From: Phenylobacterium sp.
GTDB taxonomy: Bacteria; Pseudomonadota; Alphaproteobacteria; Caulobacterales; Caulobacteraceae
DNA length: 64,000 nucleotides
Direction of reading: 5' to 3'
Assembly: GCA_004799545.1 (NCBI GenBank)
Contig: SSMU01000014.1
Coordinates: forward strand, 1-64,000
Shown here: piece after piece, positions 49,656-58,818 of the stretch
Layout: every line of letters begins with the position of its first letter
How positions within the stretch are numbered: position 1 is the first letter of the stretch
Position numbers and translations under genes: made by a program
Notes under the pieces: model-generated
Told to the model about the DNA's origin: nothing
What the model saw: the letters and a program-made list of their open reading frames with translations, nothing else
The model's database searches: none

Positions 49656-49691
49656 TGGAGATCGTGAGGCGAAAGGGATCGAGGTGTGAAG

Positions 49692-49964
49692 ATGGCCGCG
49701 CAACGGGAAGTAACGCTCTGGCCAAGTCCCGAGAACTACGCGCGGTTTCGTTCCGTCTGTGACGACAGCGTGCCCGACACCTTTGAGGAATTTCAGAGCC
49801 TGGCGACAGCTCGTATGGCGGAGATCGAAAAGCGCGAAGGGATCAAAATCGAGAAAATTGCCTTCGATCCCGACCGCATGGCGCAGTGGTGCCGAGCGAA
49901 TTTCGGCAAGGTCGATTCGAATACGCGCGGGCTCTACGCGGCCTTCATCTCACTTTCCGACTAA
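49692..49964 (+). CDS. Unknown 90-residue protein
   Basis: The product (MAAQREVTLWPSPENYARFR ...) is soluble, helical and acidic in the middle (DDSVPDTFEEFQSLATARMAEIEKREGIKIEKIAFDPDRMAQWCRANFGKVD). ATG at 49692 follows GAGG by seven bases; a GTG at 49686 would add two residues. No family recognised. Part of the lower-GC patch, 34 bp before the next unknown gene on the same strand. Confidence 0.6.
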   Translation: MAAQREVTLWPSPENYARFRSVCDDSVPDTFEEFQSLATARMAEIEKREGIKIEKIAFDPDRMAQWCRANFGKVDSNTRGLYAAFISLSD

Positions 49965-49998
49965 CGGTTTGGGCGGATCGGGAACGCGGAGCCGCACG

Positions 49999-50319
49999 GT
50001 GGTGAACGAGAACTACGATCCAATCCGGGACGCATGGGCTGAAGTTGGCCTAATGAATCGCCGGGTACACGATACACCGGGTTGGGAAGCGACGGTCCAA
50101 GCCGTAACCCTGCACGTGGGCGGCAGGACGATGGGTCCGGTATCCCGAGATACGTGGCCCAACTGGGTGCACATCCTCTCGCACTACGTGCACAAGGGTG
50201 CGGATGGACATAGCCTCGAACATGCGAACCTCGAACTCCACCTCGCGAGGCTGGCGATAGCTGCACTCCGGCCGCCTCTAAAGAGTTCGGCGGCCTCACC
50301 CCCACTCAATGTGAATTGA
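49999..50319 (+). CDS. Unknown 106-residue protein
   Basis: A soluble protein that starts with tandem GTG codons (49999 or 50002), followed by NENYDPIRDAWAEVGLMNRRVHDTPGWEATVQAVTLH and a histidine-rich segment (WVHILSHYVHKGADGHSLEHANLELHLARL). No family recognised and no clear ribosome-binding site, so the start is uncertain. It ends 16 bp before the convergent MFS gene. Confidence 0.5.
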   Translation: MVNENYDPIRDAWAEVGLMNRRVHDTPGWEATVQAVTLHVGGRTMGPVSRDTWPNWVHILSHYVHKGADGHSLEHANLELHLARLAIAALRPPLKSSAASPPLNVN

Positions 50320-50335
50320 GCGTTTGTTTTGCGGC

Positions 50336-51670
50336 TCAGAGCGCGGCGAGCCGGGCGGTGCGCGGTTCCTTGACCAGCGTCAGCAGGACCACCAGGGCCG
50401 CGGCCAGGAAGCCCAGCGAGATGCCGAACACCACGTCGTAGCCCAGCAAGTCCGCCAGTCCCCCGCCGATCAGCGGCCCGAGCGTGGCGGTGATGCTCTC
50501 CGCGGTGGCCGAGACGGCGATGCGCATGGGCAGCTCCTCGCGGGAGCCGAACTCCAGGATCATGGTCTGGGCGGCCATCATGTAGCCGGCCTGGGCCGCG
50601 CCGAAGCCGCAGAAGGCGATGAAGATCCCCATCCGGCTGTCGACCGCCATTACCAGCACGGTGGCCGCCGCCCACATCAGGACCGAGAGCAGCAGCACCA
50701 GCCGGAAGCCGGTCTTGTCGCCCAGGTAGCCCCACGGGATGTTCGAGACCGTGTCGGCGCCCAGCAGCGCCAGCGAGGTCAGGCCGATCAGGGCGCCGGT
50801 CTCCGCCGCCCCGTGCACATGCAGCTTCTGGCCGACGTAGAGGATGTAGAAGGGCGTGGCGATCCGCGCCGAGGTCGCCAGCATCTGGACCAGCAGGAAG
50901 AAGCCGTAGGACCGGTCCTGGCTGATCAGCCGGGGCAGGTCGCGGAACCGCTCACGGAAGCGGGTCTGCGGCCGGGTGGTGGGCGGCTCCGGCTCCTTGA
51001 CCAGGAACTGCATGGCCCACAGCCCCATGCTGGTCAGCACGAAAGCCACCACGAAGCTGGTGGAATAGCCGTTGCCGAACAGGTTCTTGCCGATGAAGTA
51101 CTTGCCCGCGAAATAGGCGAGCACCGCGGCGATGGCGCTGCCGGTGGTCGAGCGCCAGGCCTGCAGCCGGCCCCGGCGGCTGATCGGGATCACCTTGGCG
51201 ATCAGCAGCGAGAACACCACCCGCTGGGCGCCCATGAACAGGCCGAAGAAGAACATCATGGCCAGCAGGGCGGTGATCAGCTGCGGCCCTTTGAGGATCC
51301 AGCCGGCGATCGCCATGCCCAGCACCGCCAGCCTGGCCAGGCTGCCCATCCAGATGGCGGCCGGCATCACCCGCGTGCGGTGCTCGATCCTGGTGGCGCC
51401 GAAGATCGGCGAGATCACCCCGCCCACCTGCTGCAGCGCGAGGCCGAGGCCGACGATCGAGTTGGAGCCGGAGACCTGGTGCAGATAGGCCGGCAGGAAG
51501 GTCGGCGCATTGACCAGCCGAAAGCCGGTCATCCCCAGCATGCCGTGCAGGTAGTTGCCGAGGTAGTTGCGCCTCAGGTTGTCCCAGACGAACTTCTCAT
51601 AGGCCGCCTCGCGGGTGGCGAGGTCGCCCCCTTCAGGCGCGGCGTCGGCGGGATCGACCTTGGCGTCCAA
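50336..51670 (-). CDS. MFS transporter
   Basis: A 444-residue transporter with about 12 membrane segments and a long cytoplasmic N-terminus (DPADAAPEGGDLATREAAYEKFVWDNLRRNYLGNYLHGMLGMTGFRL). The motif-A-like loop after helix 2 reads FGATRIEHRTRVMP, unlike drug-pump MFS, so the substrate is open. TTG start at 51670. A TetR gene lies just upstream on the same strand and a palindrome lies between them, which points to TetR control. Confidence 0.85.
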   Translation of the reverse strand: MDAKVDPADAAPEGGDLATREAAYEKFVWDNLRRNYLGNYLHGMLGMTGFRLVNAPTFLPAYLHQVSGSNSIVGLGLALQQVGGVISPIFGATRIEHRTRVMPAAIWMGSLARLAVLGMAIAGWILKGPQLITALLAMMFFFGLFMGAQRVVFSLLIAKVIPISRRGRLQAWRSTTGSAIAAVLAYFAGKYFIGKNLFGNGYSTSFVVAFVLTSMGLWAMQFLVKEPEPPTTRPQTRFRERFRDLPRLISQDRSYGFFLLVQMLATSARIATPFYILYVGQKLHVHGAAETGALIGLTSLALLGADTVSNIPWGYLGDKTGFRLVLLLSVLMWAAATVLVMAVDSRMGIFIAFCGFGAAQAGYMMAAQTMILEFGSREELPMRIAVSATAESITATLGPLIGGGLADLLGYDVVFGISLGFLAAALVVLLTLVKEPRTARLAAL

Positions 51671-51759
51671 TGACTCTGCTCGACGCGCGCGGCGTCCTGA
51701 AACGGAATGATTGCAATGGCCCGTCGTAGCAGAGTCTTCCGGGCGGGCGAAAGCGCGAT

Positions 51760-51773
51760 CAAACGGGCGTTTG
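51760..51773. promoter_or_regulatory. Candidate TetR operator
   Basis: CAAACG-GG-CGTTTG, a perfect inverted repeat with a 2-bp centre, 90 bp upstream of the MFS start and just after the TetR stop. Size and symmetry suit a TetR/AcrR dimer. No matching repeat was found before the tetR gene itself. Confidence 0.45.
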
Positions 51774-51797
51774 CGGAGCCGTCGCCGCGGCCTCGGG

Positions 51798-52457
51798 TCA
51801 GGCCAGGAAGCCGGCTTCCGCGAAGTCCAGCATCCGGCTGAGCAGGCCGTTCACGTCGCCCTCGCGGGTCGCGCCGCCGGACAGGTGGTGCAGGCGGTCG
51901 AACTCGGCGAAGCGGTTGTTGTGGACCATGCCGAGGCAGAAGTGCAGCCGCCAGTAGACGGTCTCGCGCGGCAGCTCGGGCCGGGCGGCGATCAGGGCGT
52001 TGGCGAACCGCTCCAGGTGGGAGACGTCGTTCTGCAGGGCGTCGCGCATCTCCGCCGTGCCCTCGGAGCGCGCGCGGATGATGAACTGGATGGAGATGCG
52101 CCGGTCGTTGGCCGGATCGCCCCAGCGCAGCGGTGGGGCGAACAGAGCCTCCAGGATCTCCCGCACCGGCGGCTTGCCGGCGTGGCGCTCGGCGGCCTCG
52201 TGCAGCATACGCGCCCGCTCGCGGTTCAGTTCGCCGGTCCGCTTGCGGAAGATCGCGAACAGCAGGGCGTCCTTGGAGCCGAAATGATAGTTGACGCTCG
52301 CCAGGTTGACGCCGGCCTCGGCGGTGATGTCGCGCACCGACACGTTCTGGAAACCGTGCAGGGCGAACAGCCGCTCGGCGGCGTTGAACACCGCGGCCTT
52401 GGTGGCGGCCTGGGCCTCTTCGGTTTCCGGCGCGTCGTGGCTCTGGGGATCGGTCAT
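51798..52457 (-). CDS. TetR/AcrR-family transcriptional regulator
   Basis: A 219-residue regulator. The N-terminal helix-turn-helix is typical: AATKAAVFNAAERLFALHGFQNVSVRDITAEAGVNLASVNYHFGSKDALLFAIFRKR. The C-terminal ligand domain (FNALIAARPELPRETVYWRLHFCLGMVHNN) resembles the CerR-type C-terminal domain of the TetR_C_33-like group. ATG at 52457 chosen (MTDPQSHD); ten further residues are possible upstream. It probably controls the MFS gene that follows. Confidence 0.92.
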   Translation of the reverse strand: MTDPQSHDAPETEEAQAATKAAVFNAAERLFALHGFQNVSVRDITAEAGVNLASVNYHFGSKDALLFAIFRKRTGELNRERARMLHEAAERHAGKPPVREILEALFAPPLRWGDPANDRRISIQFIIRARSEGTAEMRDALQNDVSHLERFANALIAARPELPRETVYWRLHFCLGMVHNNRFAEFDRLHHLSGGATREGDVNGLLSRMLDFAEAGFLA

Positions 52458-52539
52458 GCGAATCCGTTGCGGTGTGACCGCCACCATAAGCGCCTGACTT
52501 TTACCCGCAATCCTTGGTCGCGGCGGACGATCGTTGCGC

Positions 52540-53715
52540 CTAACGCGAAAGTTCGCGCATGGCCTTGTCGAGGCCCTCGATGGTCAGCGGGAACATCCGG
52601 TCGTTCATCAGCTGCTTCATCACCCCGATCGAGGGGGTGTAGTCCCAGTGCCGCTCGGCGGTCGGGTTCAGCCAGACGGCGTGCTCGTAGATCTGCGCCA
52701 CGCGGTCCATCCAGATGGCCCCGGCCTCCTCGTTCCAGTGCTCCACCGAGCCGCCCGGATAGGTGATCTCGTAGGGACTCATGGTCGCGTCGCCGACGAA
52801 GATGACCTTGTAATCATGCGGGAATTTGTGGAGCACGTCCCAGGTCGGCATCTTCTCGGCATGGCGGCGCCGATTGTCCTTCCAGACGGCCTCGTAGAGG
52901 CAATTGTGGAAGTAGAAGAACTCCATGTTCTTGAACTCGGAACGGGCCGCCGAGAACAGCTCCTCACAGACCTTGATGTGGCCGTCCATCGAGCCGCCGA
53001 TGTCGAGGAACAGCAGCACGCTGATCTTGTTGCGCCGTTCGGGCCGCAGGTTGATGTCGAGATAGCCCTTCTCGGCCGTCCCCTTGATGGTGGCGGGGAA
53101 GTCGATCTCGTCCGGCGTGCCCTCGCGCACCCATTTGCGCAGGCGGCGCAGCGCCACCTTGATGTTGCGGGTGCCGAGCTCGACGTTGTCGTCGAGGTTC
53201 TTGTACTCGCGCTTGTCCCAGACCTTGATCGCCTTGCCGTGGCGGCCCTTGTCCTGGCCGATGCGGATGCCCTCGGGGTGATAGCCGTTGGCGCCGAACG
53301 GCGAGGTCCCGCCGGTGCCGATCGCCTTGTCGCCCTTCTCGTGGCGTTCCTTCTGCTCGCGGATGCGCTCGGCCAGCGCCTCCATCAGCTTGTCGAAGCC
53401 GCCCATGGCCTCGATCTGCGCCTTCTCCTCCTCGGTGAGGAACTTCTCGCTCATCTTCTTCAGCCACTCGGCCGGGATGTCGGCGGTGATGCCGTCGTCC
53501 AGCTTCTCCATGCCCTTGAAGACGTGGCCGAACACCTGGTCGAACTTGTCGAGGTTCTTCTCGTCCTTCACCAGAGAGGCGCGCGAGAGGTAGTAGAAGT
53601 CGTCCACCGAGCGGTCGATCACCGCCTTGTCGAGCCCCTCCATCAGCACGAGGTACTCTTTCAGCGTCACCGGGAGCTTGGCGTCCCGGAGCTCGGTGAA
53701 GAAGCGCATGAACAT
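52540..53715 (-). CDS. VWA domain protein of the CoxE/YeaH-like type
   Basis: A 391-residue soluble protein. The N-terminal part (FFTELRDAKLPVTLKEYLVLMEGLDKAVIDRSVDDFYYLSRASLVKDEKNLDKFDQVFGHVF) is the usual start of CoxE-type VWA proteins; the VWA domain begins near KISVLLFLDIGGSMDGHIKVCEELF. The metal site motif DxSxS appears as DIGGS, so the first serine is lost. CoxE proteins normally work with a MoxR-type AAA+ ATPase as a metal-chelatase-like chaperone pair; no such ATPase is within reach here. Confidence 0.87.
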   Translation of the reverse strand: MFMRFFTELRDAKLPVTLKEYLVLMEGLDKAVIDRSVDDFYYLSRASLVKDEKNLDKFDQVFGHVFKGMEKLDDGITADIPAEWLKKMSEKFLTEEEKAQIEAMGGFDKLMEALAERIREQKERHEKGDKAIGTGGTSPFGANGYHPEGIRIGQDKGRHGKAIKVWDKREYKNLDDNVELGTRNIKVALRRLRKWVREGTPDEIDFPATIKGTAEKGYLDINLRPERRNKISVLLFLDIGGSMDGHIKVCEELFSAARSEFKNMEFFYFHNCLYEAVWKDNRRRHAEKMPTWDVLHKFPHDYKVIFVGDATMSPYEITYPGGSVEHWNEEAGAIWMDRVAQIYEHAVWLNPTAERHWDYTPSIGVMKQLMNDRMFPLTIEGLDKAMRELSR

Positions 53716-53803
53716 CGCGGAATTATCCTGCGGCCGAACAGTCGTTTGAACGCGGAGGATGGGACGTCGGGTCCCCGATGTCCAGTGTCGGAGGCGGCCG
53801 CGC

Positions 53804-54796
53804 CTAGGCGCGTTCGCTGTCGAGCGAGGCCATCTGCGGGGCGGGATAGCGCGCGCCGGCCACCGCGCCCTTCGGCATGGCGGCTTCGAAGGCGGCCAGC
53901 GCGTCGGCCCGGGCCGGCGCCTCCAGCGCGCCCAGCGCCTCGGCCAGCCGATCGCGGCGCCGCGCGCCGACCAGCGGCACGATGTCCTCGCCTTGCGACA
54001 GCACCCAGGCGATCGCGGCTTGCGCGGCGGTCAGGCCGCTGGCCTTGGCGGCCGCCGCCAGGGCCTCGGTCAGCGCCAGGTTCTTCTGCAGGTTCTCGCC
54101 CTGGAACCGGGGGGTGAAGCCGCGGAAGTCGCCGGGGCCGTCGACCGCCTGCAGGTGGCCGCCGATCAGGCCGCGCGACAGCACCCCATAGGCGGTGATC
54201 CCGACGCCCAGCTCGCGGCAGGCCGGCAGGATTGCGTCCTCGAGGCTGCGGGTGGCCAGGCCGTACTCGATCTGCAGGTCGACGATCGGATGCACGGCGA
54301 CGGCGCGCCGGATCGTCTCCACGCCCACTTCCGACAGGCCGATGTGGCGGACGTAGCCGGCCTTCACCAGGTCGGCGACCGCCCCGATGGTCTCCTCGAT
54401 CGGCACCGCGGGATCGAGCCGCGCGGGCCGGTAGATGTCGATGTGGTCGACCCCCAGCCGCTGCAGGCTGTAGGCGCAGGCGGTCTTCACGGCCTGGGGC
54501 CGGGCGTCATAGCCGATCCAGGCGCCGTCCGGCCCCCGCTGGGCGCCGAACTTGACGCTGAGCAGCACGTTGTCGTCCGGGCGATCGCGCAGGGCTTCGG
54601 CGATCAAAAGCTCGTTGTGACCCATGCCGTAGAAGTCGCCGGTGTCCAGCAGGTTGATCCCGGCGTCGAGGGCGGCGTGGATGGTGGCGAGGCTCTCGGC
54701 GCGGTCCGACGGGCCGTACATGCCCGACATGCCCATGCAGCCGAGCCCGATCGCGGAGACCTTCGGCCCGGTCTTGCCCAGCTGGCGCATCTGCAT
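53804..54796 (-). CDS. Aldo/keto reductase
   Basis: A 330-residue NADPH-dependent TIM-barrel reductase. Catalytic tetrad positions are visible: Asp and Tyr in [16 protein letters not shown], Lys in [13 protein letters not shown], while the usual His position is in [13 protein letters not shown] (changed to Tyr-Arg-Pro context). It is like the YakC/Tas group ([31 protein letters not shown]). Substrate unknown. Confidence 0.92.
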   Translation of the reverse strand: MQMRQLGKTGPKVSAIGLGCMGMSGMYGPSDRAESLATIHAALDAGINLLDTGDFYGMGHNELLIAEALRDRPDDNVLLSVKFGAQRGPDGAWIGYDARPQAVKTACAYSLQRLGVDHIDIYRPARLDPAVPIEETIGAVADLVKAGYVRHIGLSEVGVETIRRAVAVHPIVDLQIEYGLATRSLEDAILPACRELGVGITAYGVLSRGLIGGHLQAVDGPGDFRGFTPRFQGENLQKNLALTEALAAAAKASGLTAAQAAIAWVLSQGEDIVPLVGARRRDRLAEALGALEAPARADALAAFEAAMPKGAVAGARYPAPQMASLDSERA

Positions 54797-54861
54797 GGCA
54801 TGTCTCCGGTGACCTGGCGCGTTTCCCTACGCCCGGGCCGGAACACGCGCCAGCGGCAAGC

Positions 54862-55344
54862 CTAGGCCTCCAGCCCCTTCAGCTTGCGCCAGACGGTCAT
54901 CCGCGAGACGCCCAGCCGGCGGGCGATCTCCACCGGCCCGATGCCGGCCCGCTGCAGGGCGCGGATCTCATGGGCCGGGGCGCGGGCGCGCCTACGGATG
55001 GGCTCAGGCGGCTCGAAGGCGGCGACCGCTTCCAGGACGGCGCGGAGCGCGCGGCCCTCGGCGCCGGTGCTGGCGATCGGCGGGTCGGCGGCGGTCAGGG
55101 TGGCGCCGCGCTGGTCCAGCCGCTCCAGGAGGTCGAGCACACTGCGGGCCGTGCGGCCGAGGTGGCCCAGGCTGGGGGCCGCCAGCTCGTCGCCGACGCC
55201 GATGAAATCGACGATCGAGGCCAGCACCGGTTGGCTGTCGGCCTCGGGATCCTCCTCGGCGCGGACCACGTGGCAGCCCAGGGCGTGGAGGGACGCCGCC
55301 TCGCCGCCGCCGTTCTCCCACCGCACGTAACCGATCCTCAGCAT
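54862..55344 (-). CDS. Resolvase-like protein without catalytic serine, with C-terminal HTH
   Basis: A 160-residue protein shaped like a small serine resolvase: N-terminal RIGYVRW..., then ASLHALGCHVVRAEE, DELAAPSLGHLGRTARSVLDLLERLDQRGATLTAAD, and a C-terminal helix-turn-helix IRALQRAGIGPVEIARRLGVSRMTVWRKLKGL. The catalytic ARVS is replaced by VRWE and the DRLxRS arginines by GHLGRT. It should therefore bind DNA but not recombine it; a regulator derived from a resolvase is the best guess. ATG at 55344 gives the family start. No mobile element borders it. Confidence 0.75.
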   Translation of the reverse strand: MLRIGYVRWENGGGEAASLHALGCHVVRAEEDPEADSQPVLASIVDFIGVGDELAAPSLGHLGRTARSVLDLLERLDQRGATLTAADPPIASTGAEGRALRAVLEAVAAFEPPEPIRRRARAPAHEIRALQRAGIGPVEIARRLGVSRMTVWRKLKGLEA

Positions 55345-55457
55345 GGCCAGGACGGCTCCTCGATTCCGCCTTGAGGGAAAACTCCCAAAAGGCGGGGCAT
55401 CGGCCAAGGCCCCGTACCGTTAAATCGCGGCAATGTTCGACCGGTTCAGGGGCCGAC

Positions 55458-56030
55458 TTAGGCAGGATTGTGTTCGGATTGCGCCTTGTTTGCGGAAGCT
55501 TGGGCAAAACTCTCCGCCCGGCGCCGCAGGATGAACTCGTGGTCGACGGTCTCACCGACCCGGAAGCCGTATTCGCCGACCTTCTCGAAGCCGTGGCGGC
55601 TGTAGAACCGCTGGGCGCCGTGGTTCTCGCTCCAGACCCCGATCCAGACGTCGCGCGGCCCGTCGCGCAGCAGCCAGTCCATGGTCGCGTTGAACAAGCG
55701 CAGGCCCTGTCCGCGGTTCTGCCAGCTCGGCAGGAAGTAGAACCGCTTGAGCTCGCCGCACACCGCGGTGACCTCCGGATGCGGCAGGCCGCAGGGCCCC
55801 GCCTGGGCGTAGCCGATCGCCGCGCCATCCGCCTCCACCAGCCACGCGGCCTTGGCCGGGTCCGCCAGGTCCGCAGCGGTGCGCTCCAGCCCATAGGCCT
55901 CGGCCAGGAAGGCCTGCAGGTCCCGCGGCGGGTAGAGGTGGGCGAAGGTCTCGGCGAAGGTGCGCGCGCCGATCTCGGCGAGGACGGCGGCGTCCTGGGG
56001 GCCGGCGCGGCGGAGCGTGGGGTCTGGCAT
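55458..56030 (-). CDS. GNAT-family N-acetyltransferase
   Basis: A 190-residue acetyltransferase. Start TLRRAGPQDAAVLAEIGARTFAETFAHLYPPRDLQAFLAEAYG is like the PhnO/YjdJ-type GNATs, the acetyl-CoA motif is RFYFLPSWQNRGQGLRLFNATMDWLL (QNRGQG), and WSENHGAQRFYSRHGFEKVGEYGFRVG closes the fold. Acceptor unknown. It diverges from the deacetylase-like gene, 31 bp between the starts. Confidence 0.9.
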   Translation of the reverse strand: MPDPTLRRAGPQDAAVLAEIGARTFAETFAHLYPPRDLQAFLAEAYGLERTAADLADPAKAAWLVEADGAAIGYAQAGPCGLPHPEVTAVCGELKRFYFLPSWQNRGQGLRLFNATMDWLLRDGPRDVWIGVWSENHGAQRFYSRHGFEKVGEYGFRVGETVDHEFILRRRAESFAQASANKAQSEHNPA

Positions 56031-56061
56031 CGGTCGGGTCGGGTTCTGCTAGGATGGGGCC

Positions 56062-56988
56062 ATGACGCTCGCCCTCTACACGCATCTGGACATGCTCGAC
56101 CACCGTCCGGGCGAGTGGCACCCCGAGCGGCCCGAGCGGCTGCGGGCGGTCCTGGACGCCCTGGAGGACGCCTCCGACCTCGACCTCGCGGTGCGCGACG
56201 CGCCCCTGGCCGAGCCCGCCGACCTCGCCCGCGTCCACCCGGAGGCCTATGTCGCGGCGATCACCAAGGCCGCGCCGGTCGCCGGAAGGTTCAAGCTCGA
56301 TCCGGACACCTTCATGTCGCCGGGCAGCCTGAACGCCGCGCGGCGGGCGGCGGGCGCCGTGGTCAGCGCCGTGCGCGACGTGGCGGCGGGCAAGTCCGAC
56401 CGCGCCTTCTGCGCCGTGCGGCCGCCGGGCCATCACGCCGAACCCTCGACGCCGATGGGCTTCTGTATCTTCTCCAACGTCGCGGTGGCGGCGAAGGCGG
56501 CGCAGGCGGCGGGCTTGCGCAAGGTCGCGGTGGTCGACTTCGACGTCCACCACGGCAACGGCACCCAGGCCGCCTTCGACGGCGAGCCCGGCCTGTTCTT
56601 CGCCTCGATCCAGCAATGGCCCATGTGGCCCGGCACCGGCCATCCGTCGGAGCCCACCTCGGCCAACGTCGTCAACGCGGTGGTCCCGCCCGGCGCGCCG
56701 GCCGCCGATTGGCGCAAGGCCTTCGCCAGCCTGATGCCCAAGGTCGACGCCTTCGCCCCCGACCTGATCATCATCTCCGCCGGCTTCGACGCCCATGTGC
56801 GCGATCCGATCGGCGAGGCTGGACAGTCGCTGGAGGCCCCCGACTTCGCCTGGGCCACCCGCGCCGTCGCCGAGGTGGCGGCCCGCCACGCCAAAGGTCG
56901 GGTTGTCTCCTCGCTTGAGGGCGGTTACGACCTTGAGGCTCTGGGGTCCTCGGCGCTTGCGCATGTTCGGGCCCTTTCCGGGCGCTAG
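56062..56988 (+). CDS. Histone deacetylase-family (acetoin utilisation/APAH-like) deacetylase
   Basis: A 308-residue arginase-fold amidohydrolase. The catalytic histidine pair and zinc ligands are visible: RPPGHHAEPSTPMGFCIFSNVAVAAKAA, VAVVDFDVHHGNGTQAAF and IIISAGFDAH. Bacterial members deacetylate polyamines or other amines, some proteins. It diverges from an acetyltransferase gene; an acetylation/deacetylation pair is possible but not shown. Confidence 0.93.
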   Translation: MTLALYTHLDMLDHRPGEWHPERPERLRAVLDALEDASDLDLAVRDAPLAEPADLARVHPEAYVAAITKAAPVAGRFKLDPDTFMSPGSLNAARRAAGAVVSAVRDVAAGKSDRAFCAVRPPGHHAEPSTPMGFCIFSNVAVAAKAAQAAGLRKVAVVDFDVHHGNGTQAAFDGEPGLFFASIQQWPMWPGTGHPSEPTSANVVNAVVPPGAPAADWRKAFASLMPKVDAFAPDLIIISAGFDAHVRDPIGEAGQSLEAPDFAWATRAVAEVAARHAKGRVVSSLEGGYDLEALGSSALAHVRALSGR

Positions 56989-57042
56989 TTAGGGACGGGA
57001 ACAGATCAGGGTGCGCGTCGCGGCCGGCTCCGTGCGGATTGA

Positions 57043-57663
57043 ATGGCCGGCGCCTTGACGGCTGGCGATCCCGATGCGCCGGCCTCGGAAGGCGCCGGCG
57101 CCATCATCCTGGCCCGCCACGGCGAGCCGGCCCTGTCGCGCAAGGTCACCCTTTCGGCCGCCGGATACCGCACCTTCTGGGCCAGCTACGAGGTGCTGGG
57201 CATCCTGCCCGGCCAGACGCCGCCGCCGGCCCTCCGCGGCCTGGTCGAGGCGGCGGGGGCTGTCGTCTGCTCAACCCGGCTGCGTTCGATCGAGAGCGCC
57301 GCCGCCCTGGCCGGCGACCGCGACGTCGTGCAGCACGCCGAACTCATCGAGGCGCCCCTACCGCCGCCGCCCTTGCCCGGCTGGATCAGGCTGTCGCCGA
57401 AGATCTGGGGCTTCCTCGCCCGGTTCTGGTGGTGGTTCTTCAACCACCACGAGGGCCAGGAGACACGTGGCGGGGCCGAGGCCCGGGCCGACGCCGCCGC
57501 AGATCTGCTGATCGACTATGCCGCCCGGGGCGAGGACGTGGTGGTCCTGGCGCATGGATTCTTCAACTACATGATCGGCCGGGCGCTGAAGCGGCGCGGT
57601 TGGCAGCTCACCGCCAGCGAAGGCTACAAATACTGGTCGACGCGCCGCTTCGAGCGGCTCTAA
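57043..57663 (+). CDS. Histidine phosphatase family protein
   Basis: A 206-residue protein of the phosphoglycerate-mutase-like fold. The phosphohistidine motif is [10 protein letters not shown], a second arginine is in [13 protein letters not shown], and the C-terminal histidine is in [14 protein letters not shown] hydrophobic tryptophan-rich stretch ([36 protein letters not shown]) may dip into the membrane. The substrate is unknown. Ten bases separate its stop from xseB. Confidence 0.85.
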   Translation: MAGALTAGDPDAPASEGAGAIILARHGEPALSRKVTLSAAGYRTFWASYEVLGILPGQTPPPALRGLVEAAGAVVCSTRLRSIESAAALAGDRDVVQHAELIEAPLPPPPLPGWIRLSPKIWGFLARFWWWFFNHHEGQETRGGAEARADAAADLLIDYAARGEDVVVLAHGFFNYMIGRALKRRGWQLTASEGYKYWSTRRFERL

Positions 57664-57673
57664 GGAATTCCGC

Positions 57674-57916
57674 ATGTCCGAGCCGGCCGACATCGCCACC
57701 CTGAGCTTCGAGCAGGCCTTGGCCGAGCTCGAGCAGATCGTGGCGCGGCTGGAGTCGGGCCAGGCGCCGCTGGAGGATTCCATCCAGCTCTACGAGCGCG
57801 GCGCGGCGCTGAAGACCCACTGCGAGACGCGGCTCGAGGCCGCCCGGCTGCGGGTCGAGAAGATCGTGGTCGGGGCCGGCGGCGCGCCGGGGGTCGAGCC
57901 GGCCGAGTTCAGCTGA
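57674..57916 (+). CDS. xseB: Exodeoxyribonuclease VII small subunit
   Basis: An 80-residue protein with the family motif [55 protein letters not shown]. It partners XseA in degrading single-stranded DNA. xseB next to ispA and dxs is a common proteobacterial arrangement. Its stop overlaps the ispA start by one base (TGATG). Confidence 0.96.
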   Translation: MSEPADIATLSFEQALAELEQIVARLESGQAPLEDSIQLYERGAALKTHCETRLEAARLRVEKIVVGAGGAPGVEPAEFS

Positions 57917-58794
57917 TGCAGGACCTGCCTCAGCGGATCGCCGAGGCCGCCGACCTGGTGACGGTCGCGCTGGACGAGCTGTTGCCGCGCGGCGAAGGTC
58001 CCGAGGCGCGGCTGACCGAGGCCATGCGCTATGCGGCGCTCGGCCCCGGCAAGCGTCTGCGGACCTTCTTCGCCCTCGAGACCGGCCGGATGTTCGACCT
58101 GCCCGACCGCTCGCTGCTGCGCACCGCCTGCGCGCTGGAATGCATCCAGGCCTACAGCCTGGTCCACGACGATCTGCCGTGCATGGACGACGACGACCTG
58201 CGCCGCGGCCGGCCCACCGTGCACAAGGCCTATGACGAAGCGACCGCGGTGCTGGCCGGCGACGCCCTGCAGACCGCCGCCTTCGAGATCCTCGCCCATC
58301 CCGACACCCATTCCGACGGCTCGATCCGCGCCGAGCTGGTCAGCAAGCTCGCCCAGGCGGCCGGGGCGCGCGGCATGGCCGGCGGCCAGATGATCGACAT
58401 CCTGGGCGTGCGCGACCTCGGCCGGGTGGCGCGTATGCAGCGGCTGAAGACCGGGGCGCTGATCGCCTGCGCCTTCGAGCTGCCGCTGGTCATGGCCCGC
58501 GCCATGGACGCCGAGCGCCACGCCATGCTGGCCTTCGCCCACGACCTGGGCCTCGCCTACCAGATCGTCGACGACCTGCTGGACGCCGATGGCGACGCCA
58601 AGCTGATGGGCAAGGCGACCGGCAAGGACGCGGCCAAGGGCAAGGTCAATTTCGTCACCCTGCTGGGCGTCGACGCCGCGCGGGAACGGCTCGGCGTGCT
58701 CGCAAAACAGACCAAGACCCACCTCGATCCGTTCGGCAAGAAGGCCGAATTCCTGCGGGCCAGCGTCGATTTCGTGCTAGAGCGCCGGAACTGA
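57916..58794 (+). CDS. ispA: Polyprenyl (farnesyl/geranylgeranyl) diphosphate synthase
   Basis: A 292-residue trans-prenyltransferase that condenses IPP with allylic diphosphates. First aspartate-rich motif [22 protein letters not shown], second motif [13 protein letters not shown], and GGQMIDILG between. Two residues and the small-chain pattern before the first motif (YSLVHDD) suit farnesyl diphosphate synthase. It is translationally coupled to xseB and lies 24 bp before dxs, which supplies precursors for the same pathway. Confidence 0.94.
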   Translation: MQDLPQRIAEAADLVTVALDELLPRGEGPEARLTEAMRYAALGPGKRLRTFFALETGRMFDLPDRSLLRTACALECIQAYSLVHDDLPCMDDDDLRRGRPTVHKAYDEATAVLAGDALQTAAFEILAHPDTHSDGSIRAELVSKLAQAAGARGMAGGQMIDILGVRDLGRVARMQRLKTGALIACAFELPLVMARAMDAERHAMLAFAHDLGLAYQIVDDLLDADGDAKLMGKATGKDAAKGKVNFVTLLGVDAARERLGVLAKQTKTHLDPFGKKAEFLRASVDFVLERRN

Positions 58795-58818
58795 TATTTC
58801 GAGTTTGTTTCACCGCCC

